A stretch of DNA of 64,000 nucleotides, from assembly GCA_002270565.1 (NCBI GenBank), contig NQMI01000006.1, positions 578,244 through 642,243 on the forward strand. Reading direction: 5' to 3'. The first letter of the stretch is position 1. Every line of letters starts with the position of its first letter. Shown here piece by piece: positions 44,112-56,611 of the stretch. The translations under genes and the position numbers were made by a program. Origin of the DNA: Stenocarpella maydis. Taxonomy: Eukaryota > Ascomycota > Sordariomycetes > Diaporthales > Diaporthaceae. The notes beneath the pieces were generated by a model that worked only from the letters and a program-made list of their open reading frames with translations, was not told where the DNA came from and did not search any database.

Positions 44112-46962
44112 TTTTCCTCACAATCCCGCCATCCTGGCTTGTGGACCTGTTCTGACAGCTTGGCTGGCGAGCGCCATGTGGGCCGGAACACATGAGGAGG
44201 TGGTTGGCAAATAGTAAAGAGAACCAGGGATATTCAACGGCAAAATTGGCTTCGATGAGTCCTCAAGGCTTAAATTTAACTGTCATTTGGGTAGCTCGTG
44301 GATCAACTCCGGATGCTCCTCTCAACCTATCGCCCAGCAGGGAGCAGGCCCATCATTTGATACCCCGGGTGATTGTAGTTGGGGGGGGGGGGGCACTCGA
44401 ACAATAAACTTCCAATTAACTTGGAACTGGCCTTCGAAACTTCAATGATATTGCAAATGAATCGTGATTCTAGATATAATGATCCCGAAAAATCAAGAAA
44501 AATAGTGTAGAGTTTGGGTGTCACCTGGAGAGACTTGAAATTACAGCTCGGGTTGCACAACGTGACTAGTTTCAACTGATCTGTTTCTGTGCAAAGAAAG
44601 GCGTAGTTATCCGAAGCTTCGGGTATTGACTGATAATATATATCATTGTCGTAACACCTTATCGGCCCTCCACGGGGCCCAGGCCTGTGGAGTGCGAAGG
44701 GTGTCAGAATTCTATCAGTAGAGCTGCCATAAAGCCAAAGTCCTCCTCTGGTGTGGTTTTGACTATGTATTTTGGCTGTTATTTCTCGGAGTAGGTTTCT
44801 TGACTCAAAGCCATGAGCTTGATCTGACGAGTCTTGGCAGTGCGACTGCACAACTTCTTAGTGATCCCATGCATCAATTGATGATACTGCAGCTTGGCAT
44901 ACCATTGAAGACAAGATGTCTGATGCGACCTCCATGCCCAGTCCCACTCTTTCCAGAGCACATATTGGGCTTACAACCCCGCGCAGTTTTTCCTCGGGGA
45001 GCAGGTAGGTGTAGGTACCACCGGCTGCTGCGGAATTGCTAGGTAACTTGGGTACCAGGGCCTGGACTTCCCCGGAAGAAGAGCTCTCAGTCACCCACGG
45101 AATTACGCCTCGGGGCCCACTCCGAGGACTTAGACCTTCGAATTGACAGTGGTCACGTCAAACAGTCCGACTTAGTAGAGGACTTAATAAAGGCACAGTA
45201 ATCCATATTGGGCTTACAAGTTGCTCTGTTGTACTGTGAAATGTTTAAAATGGCGGAGGAATCAGTGCCTTGGGGCTATTAACGATTTTGAAGTTAGACT
45301 CGGATTGGTGTTCTCCGGCCGGCCGCCGACATGTCCATCCTCTATGTTTTAGGCAGGGCGATCCTCGAGGAGGCTGTAGTGGTGTGGAGATATGATCGGA
45401 GTATGTAAAATCAGTTATCCTGGAGCTTGTGAAAAGGTAGTGGTTTACTGTGCACAGAGGTGTTAGCCGAAGTCACAGCATATAGGACAAAACCAAAGCA
45501 GGCTAGGGAGGGGTTGATTGCCGACACAACATCGCGGATACAACATGTGAATATGCTTCCAGCTTAAAGCACGAATCCGGAGAAGTACGTTGAGAGGTTG
45601 CTGACGATATGTGTTTCGTAGGATTGTTTGATATATTCCTTTGTCATATACCACAGATGCCTTCTGCAATGCCTGCTCTTGTCCTGGACTTGTGGACACC
45701 GACGTACTCGCTGGCCAGGGACATTGGACGATGCCGAAGGAAATAGAGCGGGCTGAGCATGAGCAGCGATTAGTTATATCATTTTGCTGATTGATGGTCA
45801 CCTGAAGGCCGCCGGAGCTTCACAAATACGACTTTGGTGGCGAAGAAGATGGTCAAATTCGGAGGTGATGTGACACAACTAGACCTTAAGGTATCATTCG
45901 GCATGTACTCTAGGCTGTCGCCATGCTCGCTAGCCCCGCGCCGGGGTATCGTACATCGCGTATCGTGTTGACTGTTGGCTTACCCAGGTGATTTAGCGCG
46001 CTGGAGTGCCTGCTGTCATTCGTTAACTGCAAGTGTGCGGATGGCCGTTCGGTGAGGTCAAGGCAACGGAACTAACCTGTGGAACAAAGCCGAGAAGCCG
46101 TTTCATCGAAATATTCATGCTCTTTCCGGTTCATCCGTCGTCGAGAGCAGTGGGTGTAAACCTGGAACACACAGAGGGGGAACCGCGTGGGGTTTCGTTT
46201 GGAGAGGCTGCGTGCAACATCGCCACGGCCGTGGTTCCGAAAGACACACTCAACTTTACACCAACACAAACATGATTGCCCCTCCGTATCTTCAACACCT
46301 GCTTTGCGTGAGGGTTATTTGGCTGTGAATAGCAAATTTTTAGCTGTTTTAGGAAGCGAAAAGATTGTGGTAGTATTAGCTAAGGAATTGTCTGCGCGGA
46401 TTGCCGTGGAGAAGCCACGTACTGGGTATCACGAAGTGCTTGGTTGTGGTGCGCGGGAGCTGTCACAAGGTCCTTATAGCAATAGAATGTGCGCACCAGA
46501 GCCAGGGAGTCAGTAAAGAGGCCCAGACGCCAGATATGATTTCCGGAGGATTTCGAGGAAGGTGAATCATCTTTTGAATGAAGACTATTGGAAAGAACAA
46601 GTGGGGGGACATGTACTGAAGACGCAGGGCCCTCGACATGCCCTGGAAGGCAGGGCAGTCTGGAGGAAAACAACATTTGTTGAGCCCCGTCCACAGTCTT
46701 GCCTTTCTCCCGCAAACCACCACAAAGTCATCCTCAACACTTGAGGCTAGAGATCTTCGAAATTTTGAGCGTTCATCAAAGTGTTCTCCAGATACCCCAA
46801 GTTCATTCTCTGCATTATCACCACATTCCCTTTTATTCTCCGCAATCTGAAGTCGCTGGTCCGACCTACGGGCTCAGCCCTCTGGGGAATCTGTGCCGTC
46901 CAAAGCACAACCGCCAATGTCAGCTGGCAATCCCGAAGCAAGCACACGCGTCTGCTCTAACA
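44112..46962. other. Gene-poor region
   Basis: No gene is supported. A 13-base G run lies at 44381-44393. Short frames on both strands have no consistent splice partners. Confidence 0.4.
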
Positions 46963-47757
46963 ATGAACGAGTCAACAACAGACTTCGAAAACCTGGTTGT
47001 CTACCCACATAAATTTGCGCTTGGAGTGTATTTGTTCGAGTACCTCCAGTCCATCGACATTGGTGAATTCTTCAAGTTGAGCCACGAAGCACCATCGGAA
47101 AAGCTCGACCCACCGCCTCCCGCCTGGGAAGACAGCATGGTGCTGTGGCGAGGCTGAGACAAAAGCTTGTCACAATCAGAGAGATGACTGAAACCCGCCA
47201 CATTCTATCTGTGGATCTGACACCGAGGAATCGTCAAGATTTCCGGAAGATGGCTGGTCGTCACATCCTCGTCTATGAGCAAGCTGGCTTCGTCCAACCG
47301 TTCTTGATCATCCCCAACTTCGGCTTCAAGATGCGTGACCGGCCCCTTGCGGCTAAAGAGCCATGATTCGAAGATGCGGCTCAAGGTGGGTGATTATGTG
47401 CTTTGCCTTTCAAGGTGCATTGCTAAAGCTGATCCCAGCAGGGATAAACAGTCGGCTCAGAGGAATCACAGATACTCGATAATTTAGGTCTAGAAAAGGC
47501 GACCAGACTGGGCAACCCAAATCCTAGGATTCTGAGGCTATTTGCCTCGGCAGCAGAGATCAAGGCGCCCGTCTGGGTACGGGAGCGGAAGAACGCATCC
47601 CAGAAGTCGAGGTGTTCATCGCTGGGACATCTTGTGTCGACTTTTCCTCAATGAGCACCAACAAGATCAAGGTCTACTCCGCCTCCAGATATGGCAGGTT
47701 CCAGAGTCCAGAATATTGCGATGCAGTCATGTCTGAGCCAACGATGGAGTCTTCCCG
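46963..47757 (+). pseudogene. Relic resembling a fungal cytosine-C5 methyltransferase
   Basis: Protein-like segments occur in successive frames on the plus strand. They are: a start at 46963 (MNESTTDFENLVVYPHKFAL); a frame-changed continuation at 47145-47366 (MTETRHILSVDLTPRNRQDF); and, after a possible 57-nt intron near 47390-47445, a segment reading GAEERIPEVEVFIAGTSCVD then FSSMSTNKIKVYSASRYGRF (47580-47757). The AGTSCVDFS piece resembles motif IV of fungal C5-methyltransferase-like proteins, in which a Cys before VD(F/Y)S is the putative nucleophile (codon 47633-47635). No other methyltransferase motif was identified. Several frameshifts make a functional product unlikely. Assignment rests on one motif and its spacing, so confidence is moderate at best. 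Confidence 0.35.
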
Positions 47758-48956
47758 CTGAGCGCCCCAAGGGACAGCCACAGGTCCAGGGGGGCCTCTT
47801 ATGGCCGAACCCAACATAGTGGACCAGGAAAGCTATCAAAAGGAACCGCGGACAAAACCGGCTGTCCTACAGATGGACCACAATTTGAGATCAAATTTGA
47901 TCCTTTTGCATTGGAGAACCATGGAGTCCCCCGTGTTGACGGTGGTCTCGCTGCCTTCCGACTGATACGTGCCCCTTCGCCAAGCCTGCGCCTACCCGCC
48001 GCAGCATCCCTGCCTCATATGATCAACATTCAGCAAGAGGGGGCTTGTGCTATCGTTGAAGTAGCTCCCGGACAAAGAACTGCGCGCCGGCCTCAGAGGA
48101 GTTGTCAAGAAGCATGTGAACTTCCGGCTGATGAGGTTTACGAGCCGAACGCCTGTCACATCCTGGACCGTCGCCGTATTCGACAGCCCAAAGCGGTTCG
48201 GGTTCGCCATCAAGAAATGATCCTTTCTAATCACGGTTCGGTCCAATACATCCAAGTCGTTACTCATGTTACTGAATCATCAACATACAAATCGATGCGC
48301 GATGATCGGTATTGCGAAGGCTCAGTCGATTCGGCAGCACACTTGCTAGAGCAGAAGACAGCTACTCCCAAGGCTCAGGATAACGCACGGGGCCGCAAGT
48401 CTGATGGCGGGACACATGAGGGCGAGGAGCAGGTGAATTCCAACTCTCCGATCCAGGCCTCGGGCCATATTTTGTGGAAGCAGCGCAGAATGATAAAAAC
48501 CTGCCCAGCTCTTTCACCGCAACCGCCCAGCCTCGAGCTGGTGCTGCACCAAGTGACTATGGCCGTGCCGCTCTCGCTGACGAAGATGACTCCCCGGATG
48601 AGCCTGGAAAATTAGAGGTCCCTGACATATGCCCGGGCTGAATCCGAATTCCAGAAACGCTTCCATCCAGTCCTATAGATAACTAAGGTCTGGGACTTAA
48701 CCGCTTGTACAAGAGCGACTTACAACAACTTCCAGCATCAGTTACTAATCTAGGCCACCATCAGGTCCTCAAATAAAAGCCAGACCTCACATTCCCCAAA
48801 AATCAACGACATAGTCAATCCGTACAGATGGGCGTTCGACAGAGAGATCATCATCTCAGTCCCGTGGGCAGGTGCAGGATGGTACAGATGGCTACAGCAA
48901 CAACATAGCGGGTACCTCTCAGACTACAGGAGCCAGGGATCAGAAGGACCCTCCGC
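47758..48956. other. Gene remnants, unidentified
   Basis: Plus-strand frames with protein-like stretches (for example HVNFRLMRFTSRTPVTSWTV near 48115-48175 and the open frame 47911-48615) overlap in different frames. They probably continue the decayed gene to the left, but no model can be built. Confidence 0.35.
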
Positions 48957-49101
48957 AAGATCAACAGCATCAACAACCGGTACGGTTTCAAGTCCAAAGG
49001 AGACAAGTCAGTCGCTCAGTCCGGTGAGATATTAGGACCCCACAGTTCTACAAGACCAACAGTATCGTCAACCTGTACGGCTGCGAGTTGAAGGGCGGCA
49101 A
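48957..49101 (+). repeat. Two homologous ~50-bp units
   Basis: Units at 48957-49007 and 49052-49101 share AAGAYCAACAG and CGGTACGG/TGTACGG cores with the same order of blocks. Read on the plus strand they give KINSINNRYGFKSKGDK and KTNSIVNLYGCELKGGK, so the similarity is clear at protein level (NSI-N-YG---KG-K). The two units are 95 bases apart and thus in different frames, implying an indel or lost intron. Likely a remnant of a protein with internal repeats. Confidence 0.5.
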
Positions 49102-49622
49102 GACCTTCACAGGCTCGTAGCCAGGCCCAGGATTGTTTAAGTGGTTCCCAATGTGCTCAAACACAACGATTTGACATCAAGCCAGCATCAAGTGCTACCA
49201 CCTCAGGAGACCCGATAAAAAAATCCCAGGAGACGGACATCTCACGGCAAGGCTGCACGGGAACCAGTGGTCAAAACATTAGCTCACATGGAAACAACTG
49301 AGAACATTTGGATCTGGGGAAGAATCCTGATTTTAGAAGTGATGTGCCATGCACTACGACGTCGAGGTTGGCCCCGAGCCTCACGGCATCGATCCTCATA
49401 AGAAATACCCGGGAGAACACATCTACCCCTCTCACCCTCCCTCCCCAAAAACCGTATCTCCCACAATAAGAGTCTCAGCATCCCGCCTCGTCGGCAAAAA
49501 TACCCCGGTGGAGAGGATACTGATGAAGAGGGCATTCATCAGCGCCTGATATCGGTCAAGTTCATTCTCTGCAGCCGCATATGGTACTCGCTACGCCAAG
49601 CTAAGAATATAGTTTGGTCTCC
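49102..49622. other. Gene fragment region
   Basis: One open plus-strand segment (49349-49549) reads HYDVEVGPEPHGIDPHKKYP and may be an orphan exon. Otherwise nothing. Confidence 0.35.
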
Positions 49623-50346
49623 ATGGAACGAACGCTTGAGAAAGCTATCACGAGCACAGACAAGGCTGCGAGACGCTGGACCTTCAATGGATCTCAAGGG
49701 CTATAGTACCATGATCGAGGGAGCGTCTGCGGTTCAGCTCGCCGCTGTTATGGCTTTTCCCGTGCTCATTGTGTCAGCCTGCTCGAAGCACGACAAAACT
49801 CAGCTGAGGAAAGAAGTCTATGTCAACATCCCCCTCGCTCGCCTAGACGGACTCTACGAGACTCGAGACAAACCTGTTGGAAAGTATTGATGCTGGACAC
49901 TCAGCCAAGCTAGAGTCTCATGTTTGCTTCTGTCGCCACCGCCCAGGCACAATGTTGACATTGATACAGTTATGCAGCCTAGGGACGGCGAGCGTCGCGA
50001 GGCATCAGCGTTGCCGATATCAGGGCTCCATCTACACCTCCTCGAGTGATACTCCGGTAGATCGAGCTGAGCGAGCTCTTGAATATCGAGCCTCCCGTTC
50101 TATTTTGATATGGCCAGTGCTGGGTATGGCGGTCGCCATGGCGGATACGGTGACCCCCAGCTGGCGGCGGAGGTGGCAAGCGGCACGAGAATTCGGTCAG
50201 GAGGCGGCTCCCTGGCCCCTCCTAATCGCCCTGGCGGAAACGGCGACGATCCCCGAGGACATAGTGCCGCTGGCAAATATCTCGCCATCGGCGACTCCCA
50301 CGATGAATACGAACAGCTGCCTCAGCAGCTGGACCTTCCACTGTAG
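49623..50346 (+). pseudogene. Unidentified accessory gene or relic beside transposon
   Basis: ATG at 49623 opens MERTLEKAITSTDKAARRW and stops early; a shifted frame continues RDAGPSMDLKGYSTMIEGAS and a hydrophobic stretch (AVQLAAVMAFPVLIVSA), then KVYVN-type sequence to 49890. A final exon-like segment (about 50100-50346) reads YFDMASAGYGGRHGGYGDPQ and ends DSHDEYEQLPQQLDLPL before TAG. The last segment is Gly-rich and looks genuinely coding. The junctions are not resolved. The gene ends 230 bases before a degraded transposon. Confidence 0.35.
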
Positions 50347-50573
50347 CAGTGCGTGGAAGCGTTCATCTTGTTGGGTATTCTGCCCGAGTGTGTCAAGCGG
50401 GCAGCGCTGGCGAAGTTAGTGACCAGATCGGACATGAGCTGGGTCATCTGCCTTTCCGTGATGGCTGCATTGGGGTTAGGACGGCGGGCCTCGGTATTTA
50501 TGACTGTGATCAGCGTCCAAAGGGACGCCTCATATCGACCATGTTATGCTCATGAGCTATCGAGCGATATTAT

Positions 50574-51525
50574 AACATCGTCGGCCAAGATTCCGGCCGG
50601 GCCCCCATTCCGGCCGCCTTTCCCACACAAACTCAAACATTTCAACAAGCTACAAGAAATCTAAATAAAATACTTAAAAGCCCTAACCATTTACGTATAT
50701 ATTATAGTTTACTTATAACATAAGGAAAAACTTTTATTTCATAATATGTCTAAGTATAATAATTTTAAGAACTTTTAAATATAGCTTCTGTAAAATGTTA
50801 AGGATTCTTAATATTTTCTATAGGAATACTAACATTTAATAGAAGTTACTTATTTACGAACATCTTTTTTAAAGATTTAAATAGAATTTTAGTTTCTTCA
50901 ATAATATCTATTTTGATATATTTATTATAAATACATTGAAGAATTATCTTTATAAAGAATTTATTTAATCTTATATTTTAAGATTTAAGTTTTCTTATAT
51001 AAACCTTTTATAAAGAAAATCTAAAACTATTTATATAACCTTAAGAAAATTTATTATTTATAAATAACTTCTAGATTATACTTATTCTTTTAGGTATATT
51101 TATTTGTGATGTTAATAAAATGAATTCTTAATTATTTCTTTAGATAAAAAGAATGATATGCTGTTAGAAATTCTTAGTTTTTACATGAAATCCTTATCTT
51201 TTATAAATTTATATTATTTTAGGAATTAAAGACATAATATCTGGTTAAGAAAGTTCATAGTATTTATATATATAAATCTTATATGTTATAAAACTTTATG
51301 TTACAGTATCTTTTAAAAATATGTGTTATGATTTAAGAATAATGTCTTAATACTATTATAGAAAGAATATTTTAAAATATTATATTTTGAGCCTAGGGTT
51401 AGGGTTGTCGGATTTAATTTGGATTTAATATGAGCTATTAAAAAGTGGGTGTGTTTTGGTGTGAATATACTGTGTGCAGGGTGGCCGGGAATCAGGGGGG
51501 GGCCGGAATCCGGGGCCACGATGTT
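50574..51525. mobile_element. Second copy of the GC-rich-TIR transposon family
   Basis: The left end begins AACATCGTCGGCCAAGATTC and continues CGGCCGGGCCCCC (50574 on); the right end, reverse-complemented, begins AACATCGTGGCCCCGGATTC. Both match the terminal repeats of the element at 33955-35890. TA dinucleotides overlap or flank both ends. The 950-bp interior is AT-saturated with no frames. It is half the length of the first copy, so it is either a deleted derivative or a non-autonomous form. Confidence 0.75.
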
Positions 51526-54044
51526 AGCTCAATTCTAGGCACGGCGAACACCGTTGGCCGAAGAGACCGCACTGCTCTTGAGCAAGGGCAAATAAAACGT
51601 GGCAGAACTAGGCCCGCAACCTCTAACAGCAGCCAAGTTACAGACTCTGTGTCTGGATGCCCACAACAGACACATCATAGCAGCTTTCAGCAACCTGGCA
51701 TATCTCAAACTATGGGAGATATCCATACAAATCCCGCCAGTCAGGCTAGCAGACAACGGTACCAACGGCAAACTGAGGGCCTTGCAACTTCCTGCATGGG
51801 CCTAATCTGGATACGTGGCAAGGCCATTAGTTTCTCCGCCGATATTCCCAAATGAGGCTGTTTGCTCATCGCTCATGATCATGGCGATAAGATACCTTTA
51901 AATACGGGTGTGATTGAAGGAACACACCTGGCAATGCAAGGGGATGATTTGATAGTGTTGGTCCCATTGCACTTGAAGATTCGGGGGAACCGCCGTGTTT
52001 GCGTTCATGGAACACTCCCAAGGAAGGTGACGACTCATCGACGAGCTCTTTTCCATCGGCGGATTCATCTTCAGCCGGTCACACAGCGACTATGGGAGCA
52101 GAGGACCGATCCAATTATTCCCTCTTCGTGGTGCCTGCAGCATTGTCGGCTTGGGTTCTTCTTGAGAAAGGCATGGTAGGATGGCACGACAAAACGAAAT
52201 ATCCTTGTTGCACTGAAGAGGGAAATGGATGTACCCAGACCGCTGAGCGTGGTTTGTGGCCTCATATACTGGCATCCAGGTGAGGACTACCGCCAGCGGG
52301 GAAGTTTATCAGCTTCAGAACACTCCAGCGAGATATCTCTAATAAAGAGAGAAATTCACGGCTCATGATGGCGTGTACTTGCCCCGGAGAGGCTCTGCAA
52401 TGGCAGGCCGGTGGCCGTGAGGCTCATGGTGATGGGGTTCGTTGTTATCGGTCTCCCTCCCCAAGATACGGGGGAAGGGATGAGCCCCATTAATTCACGG
52501 GGGAGGTTCTGGTGCGCTCTCAAAAAACCGGAAAGGTCATCGCCGACTTAACGCCTGTCCGGCCATATGTGCAAGAGCCCGGCCACTTCGGGGCTGGCCA
52601 CCGGAGCTGGTGGAACCGTCCGGGGAGCCTCCGTAGGCACCCTGTTGGTTGGTGTCGCCCGCGGACTCGGCTGTCCTTGGGAAATGGCATCTTTTTGAGA
52701 CACATACAACTCGGGCTTGGAATTGACTCCCTTGAACGGGGTGGTTGGTATGTTTGCCTGGATAGATCGTGTGGTTATTCTTGGTGAGAGGATGAGGATC
52801 CTCCTATGGGACCTGCTCATCCACAGTCGCTAGCAGCGCGGCTCTAGTCGAGAAATCGGGCTTAGCCCCACGCACAAGCTCCCGACTATGGCCCAGCCCG
52901 CAATTGTTTATCCAGTGCCCAGAAACAAGTGGTACTCAACTCGGCAGCGCCACTTTCCCAGACCTTGACCTAACAATATGAAATAGGCAGATGGACTTGC
53001 TCACAGAGGCTGCGCACGCTCTCCCCCAAGGAGCCAGGAGGCTATCTTTCGGCAGTCTCTTGGCCCGCTTTTCCGACTTTTGATTTCACCATTTCAGACA
53101 ATCTCAGCATGCTCTCGTTTACCCCCGCCCTCGTCAACATGGTAACCACTCTTGTGGCTGGCCAGGGAGTCACTCCGACGATCGCTGGCCAATGCCAGAA
53201 AGGGCCACATCGCATAAAACTACTGTTTCCGGCTCAGCCACCCCGTTTTGGCCTTTTATTTGGACTCTGGCGCAGCCCAATCAGAGATCATGATATCTCT
53301 GCTCCCCGAAAGAGCGCCCTTCCAGCACCGGCGTAGTCTCCTCTGCCTTTTTTTTTACGAGCGGAAATGGCTCGCTTGCACCATGGGGGAGGGGGGTCGA
53401 CCATCGTCTACGCCTGGATGAGAAAGGTTCAAGCAGCTGAAGGGCTCACAATTTAATCAACATGGTGAAGAGCAGTTATTTCAGAGAATCGAATCGTAGT
53501 ATTCGTCCAGAATGACGCCATTGAAAGAGATGTATACATCGAACTGGCTACAGCATGAACCAGCCATATTAGATGCGGGATCTTCGCACAGAGTGAGGCC
53601 GCCAGCCTCGAGAAGTTCAAGCCCGACGAATACCAGGTTCTTGTACAGACGGTCAGCAGGTGTGGACCATTGAGCTTGCCCGTTTACCTGAGAGTATCGA
53701 GAAATTATGGCGAAGGCACACTCGTGGAACAAAGTATGATACATTCACGCCAAATGGAGAGAGCGTTAATTATGCTTCTCGGAAGGTCTCGGGGTAAAGC
53801 TTGCCGTAGTGTTAACTCGAGATCAGAACAATCAAATAATAGAGATGCCGATTTCATGCTGTCACAGTACAAGGGCTTCTAATGTTGATAGTGAGTAGAT
53901 TGCTCCCAAAACGCTGCTTCAACACCGAACGTCGCAAGTGCTGGCAGATTATTGTGGCAAATGACAGGTCCTGCCCGCAATCTATCCACAAACACCAGAC
54001 ATGGCCTCTTCGTCTGGGGAGCCACACAGTCCAACCAAAAGACC
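51526..54044. other. Gene-poor region with relic frames
   Basis: A plus-strand segment at 51999-52283 is protein-like (ATMGAEDRSNYSLFVVPAAL, then LLEKGMVGWHDKTKYPCCTE). A minus-strand frame 53481-53744 starts MYHTLFHECAFAIISRYSQ and ends in a Cys-containing acidic tail; it could be a short real gene, but I see no family. Nothing else is supported. Confidence 0.35.
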
Positions 54045-54440
54045 CTACGCCCTCTTCCCCTGAGCCTCCGCAACAACCATCGCAAAGTGCCTCCAACAGG
54101 CGACGCCCCCCACGAAGCAAGCCGTGAACCACTTCCACCACAGGGCGCTGAAGAACGGCACGCCGTGCTTCCTCAGCTTGGCCAGGGCGAAAAGCGGGGC
54201 CTCGATGGCATGGGAGCCGATGATAAATACGAATAGCCAATCCTGGATCTTTGCCGCCGTCTGGGCGGCCTCAGGGGTCTTGATGAGGGTGTTGTAGATG
54301 ATTGAGCCCGGTGCGATGGCGGCGCGCCGCGAGATGAGCGGGATGAGGGCGAGGCCGATGGTGTAGGCGACCATGCGGTCAGGGTAGGCCCTGAGGGGGA
54401 AGGTGGTGATCTTGACTGGCTGGGGGCCCTGGGAAGACAT
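54045..54440 (-). CDS. Small multi-pass membrane protein (DUF4499/TMEM254-like)
   Basis: A single exon encodes 131 residues. Three hydrophobic segments are visible: VAYTIGLALIPLISRRAAIA (about 24-43), IQDWLFVFIIGSHAIEAPLF (about 65-84) and a third around WWKWFTACFVGGVACWRHF (about 100-118). The central HAIEA followed by a basic loop (KLRKHGV) and W-rich third segment resembles the small fungal integral membrane proteins related to DUF4499/TMEM254; the resemblance is by pattern, not by alignment. No signal peptide is needed, and the location is probably an internal membrane. The start has a good context (GAAGACATG). It is the only well-preserved conserved-looking gene in the right-hand 24 kb besides the secreted protein. 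Confidence 0.75.
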   Translation of the reverse strand: MSSQGPQPVKITTFPLRAYPDRMVAYTIGLALIPLISRRAAIAPGSIIYNTLIKTPEAAQTAAKIQDWLFVFIIGSHAIEAPLFALAKLRKHGVPFFSALWWKWFTACFVGGVACWRHFAMVVAEAQGKRA

Positions 54441-55321
54441 GTTTGTGTGGAATTGGCGAGAGACTCGGTGTCCTGTTTGGTGGTTTGGCTGTGTGCTTGC
54501 TGTGATGGCAGGCTACGAAAGCAAAGCAGGTGACAGCTTGAGCTGAGACGTTGGAATGTGTCGTGTTGACTCGCGCCAGCGCCAAGGATTTTCCCCTAGC
54601 CGAGGCACCGCGGCATTACCGTTGCGTGGATCCACTCTCAAGGCTTTATTATTATTAATAGGGACATCGGACACTAAGCCTTGGCAGTGCGAAGGGAGTA
54701 CAAGAAGAGTCCCCAAGGTCTCTTTACCAATGCGTCGGGTCTCCCTTGGTGCTTGTCGTCGACGTATGGAATAACCAGGCTCATCAATTCAATGGGTCAT
54801 GAGAAGCCCTCCTGGCCTGATAGGCGAGCCACAGCAGCTGACCAAGATTGACTTGTCCTGCCTGCTCTGCTTAATTTTGCTGGTCTCTCGTTAGCCTCGG
54901 CATGTGGCAGAAGTAAAGTGGGACATGAACTGGGCTGATGCCTGCCTAGCTGACCAAGCACTTCAACGCCTCCTCAGCACATCATGGCCCTCGGCCTCCT
55001 GCTATAGTCAACCCACATGCATGGTTATGTGTCTTGATGCGATTTCAAGCAATATCTGTGAGCCATTCAAAGGACGATATCCGGAATTCATTGTGATCAA
55101 AGCTGCTGCAAGTGCTTTAATGTCGATTTCGTACTTTATGTTGCCATGTTGGGTGGCGTTGCTGAGATGTCTGTAAGTGCTGCCCGTCTCGACAACTGCT
55201 GTCGGTCTGCGGTGGCGGCCAACTGCCAATGCTCACCCAGTGACAGCCAACACCCAAGGCCAGCTTCACAGGGCCACAGCTCTCTTCAACCTTGCCATCT
55301 CCTGTGTGACTCCTCACAGAC
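54441..55321. other. Intergenic region
   Basis: Presumed promoter of the small membrane-protein gene on its left side; nothing else identified. Confidence 0.45.
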
Positions 55322-55783
55322 CTAGGTCTTCATGCACTCCTCCCCCTGTCCCTGCCCATCCTCAGCCGTGATCTTCAATCCCTCAATGCCAAAGGTATCG
55401 GTAGGCTGCTCCGTGTTCTTGTTTGCCCTCAGGTTCTTCATCTCCTGTAACTTTCGTTGGTTGGCTGCCTTTCTCAGCTCCGCCCACATCATCTGGGTGG
55501 GCCAGTCCTGAAGCCGGGATTGCTGAGACAAGTAGAAGTAGATTCCTCCCTGAGTGGCGTAGTACATGTCTATCTCTTGTGCAATGGCGGACTTGCTGAT
55601 GATCTCCGTGTAGGCCACCAGAGGCGAGATGTTCTTGTCCTGCATGGCCTCAACGAAGGCCATCTCTGCGAAGCATGCCTGCTCCTGCGGGTCATCGTCC
55701 TTGTTGTTCTCAAAGAAGAGGCCTAAGGTTATCTGGAGCCACTGAACATCATTGCCGCAACGGCAACGATGCAGTTTGTCCAT
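55322..55783 (-). CDS. Accessory protein, AxQGGIxxYL family member A
   Basis: An intact 153-residue frame starts MDKLHRCRCGNDVQWLQITL. It has acidic and helical segments (FFENNKDDDPQEQACFAEMA) and a core reading ISPLVAYTEIISKSAIAQEI then DMYYATQGGIYFYLSQQS, followed by a charged C-terminal helix (WAELRKAANQRKLQEMKNL). The core is related to a segment of the broken gene at 57541-58212 (shared pattern PL-x(F/Y)-x-E-x-I...A-x-A...ID...A-x-QGGI-x-x-YL). Upstream exons may exist; the frame begins abruptly. No known domain, signal peptide or membrane segment is visible. It is probably lineage-specific. Confidence 0.5.
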   Translation of the reverse strand: MDKLHRCRCGNDVQWLQITLGLFFENNKDDDPQEQACFAEMAFVEAMQDKNISPLVAYTEIISKSAIAQEIDMYYATQGGIYFYLSQQSRLQDWPTQMMWAELRKAANQRKLQEMKNLRANKNTEQPTDTFGIEGLKITAEDGQGQGEECMKT

Positions 55784-56611
55784 CACAACCTCCTCTCTCT
55801 GCTCCTGGGCACACTAAGGTATTTTTCAGTCATTTCTAACGGTTCATGGGATGACATGTAGAGGAAAAGCTGCGAGAGGGTGGGGTTGGATTGGATGGAA
55901 CCGCACCGCTGCGCTGGGCACAGACACCAGAGAAGAACACATACTTTTCCCATGATAGAAGCCTGGCTGCGCTTGAGTAACAGATCAGGTTATCGAGATA
56001 ACTGACAAGGCACAGGTCTGAGGCCGCCTGCTGCTCACGATCTATCGTAGATCGCTCTTGTTGTTGTGACGCGCGTTGAGAGCAGGGTCGGAGAAAGGTG
56101 CAAGAGGCTTGGCCTGCGATTCTGAAAAGGCTTTCTTGGTGGTTTGTGCCCTACTGTGTTCCCAGGAAAGCCTGGATGGTGTGGGGTACCTTGTTTATCA
56201 TGGCGCTCGACAGTCATCTTTTGCTGGTATTGAAACCACTGCACACCATTCCAAGTCCGTGCACCCTTCCGACGCGCGGAGTAGGGCCTACATTGGTGAC
56301 AAGGAGCAGTGCAAGCACTGTGGTCTTCATATAAAACAACGGATTCCTTATAGATACTTGGCAGTCCGGGATTATTGATGACTGTAGGCAGTTACCCATA
56401 GCAATTTGGATTCCTTGACGAAGACAGTTCTCCACGGAATTGTATTCAGCAATAGAGAGACGCGGGGGAGGAGTACAGCGCAGATATGATATAGATGCAC
56501 TCATGGACGGGATCATAGCAGCGCTTAAAATGTTTGGTTGCTACGGCCTACGGGCGTCAAACTTGGCAGTCTGTACCGGGGGAAGGGAGGGCAGGTAAGC
56601 AGCCTAAAATT
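55784..56611. other. Intergenic region
   Basis: No gene supported; flank of a MITE-like element. Confidence 0.4.

Noticed and set aside
51392..51410. Two TTAGGG-like units (AGGGTTAGGGTT)
   Set aside because: Only two units inside an AT-rich transposon copy; too short to call an interstitial telomere.
53481..53744. Possible metallopeptidase start (MYHTLFHECAF)
   Set aside because: Only one HE pair in a short frame, no second histidine spacing or other family motif; left as an unidentified frame.
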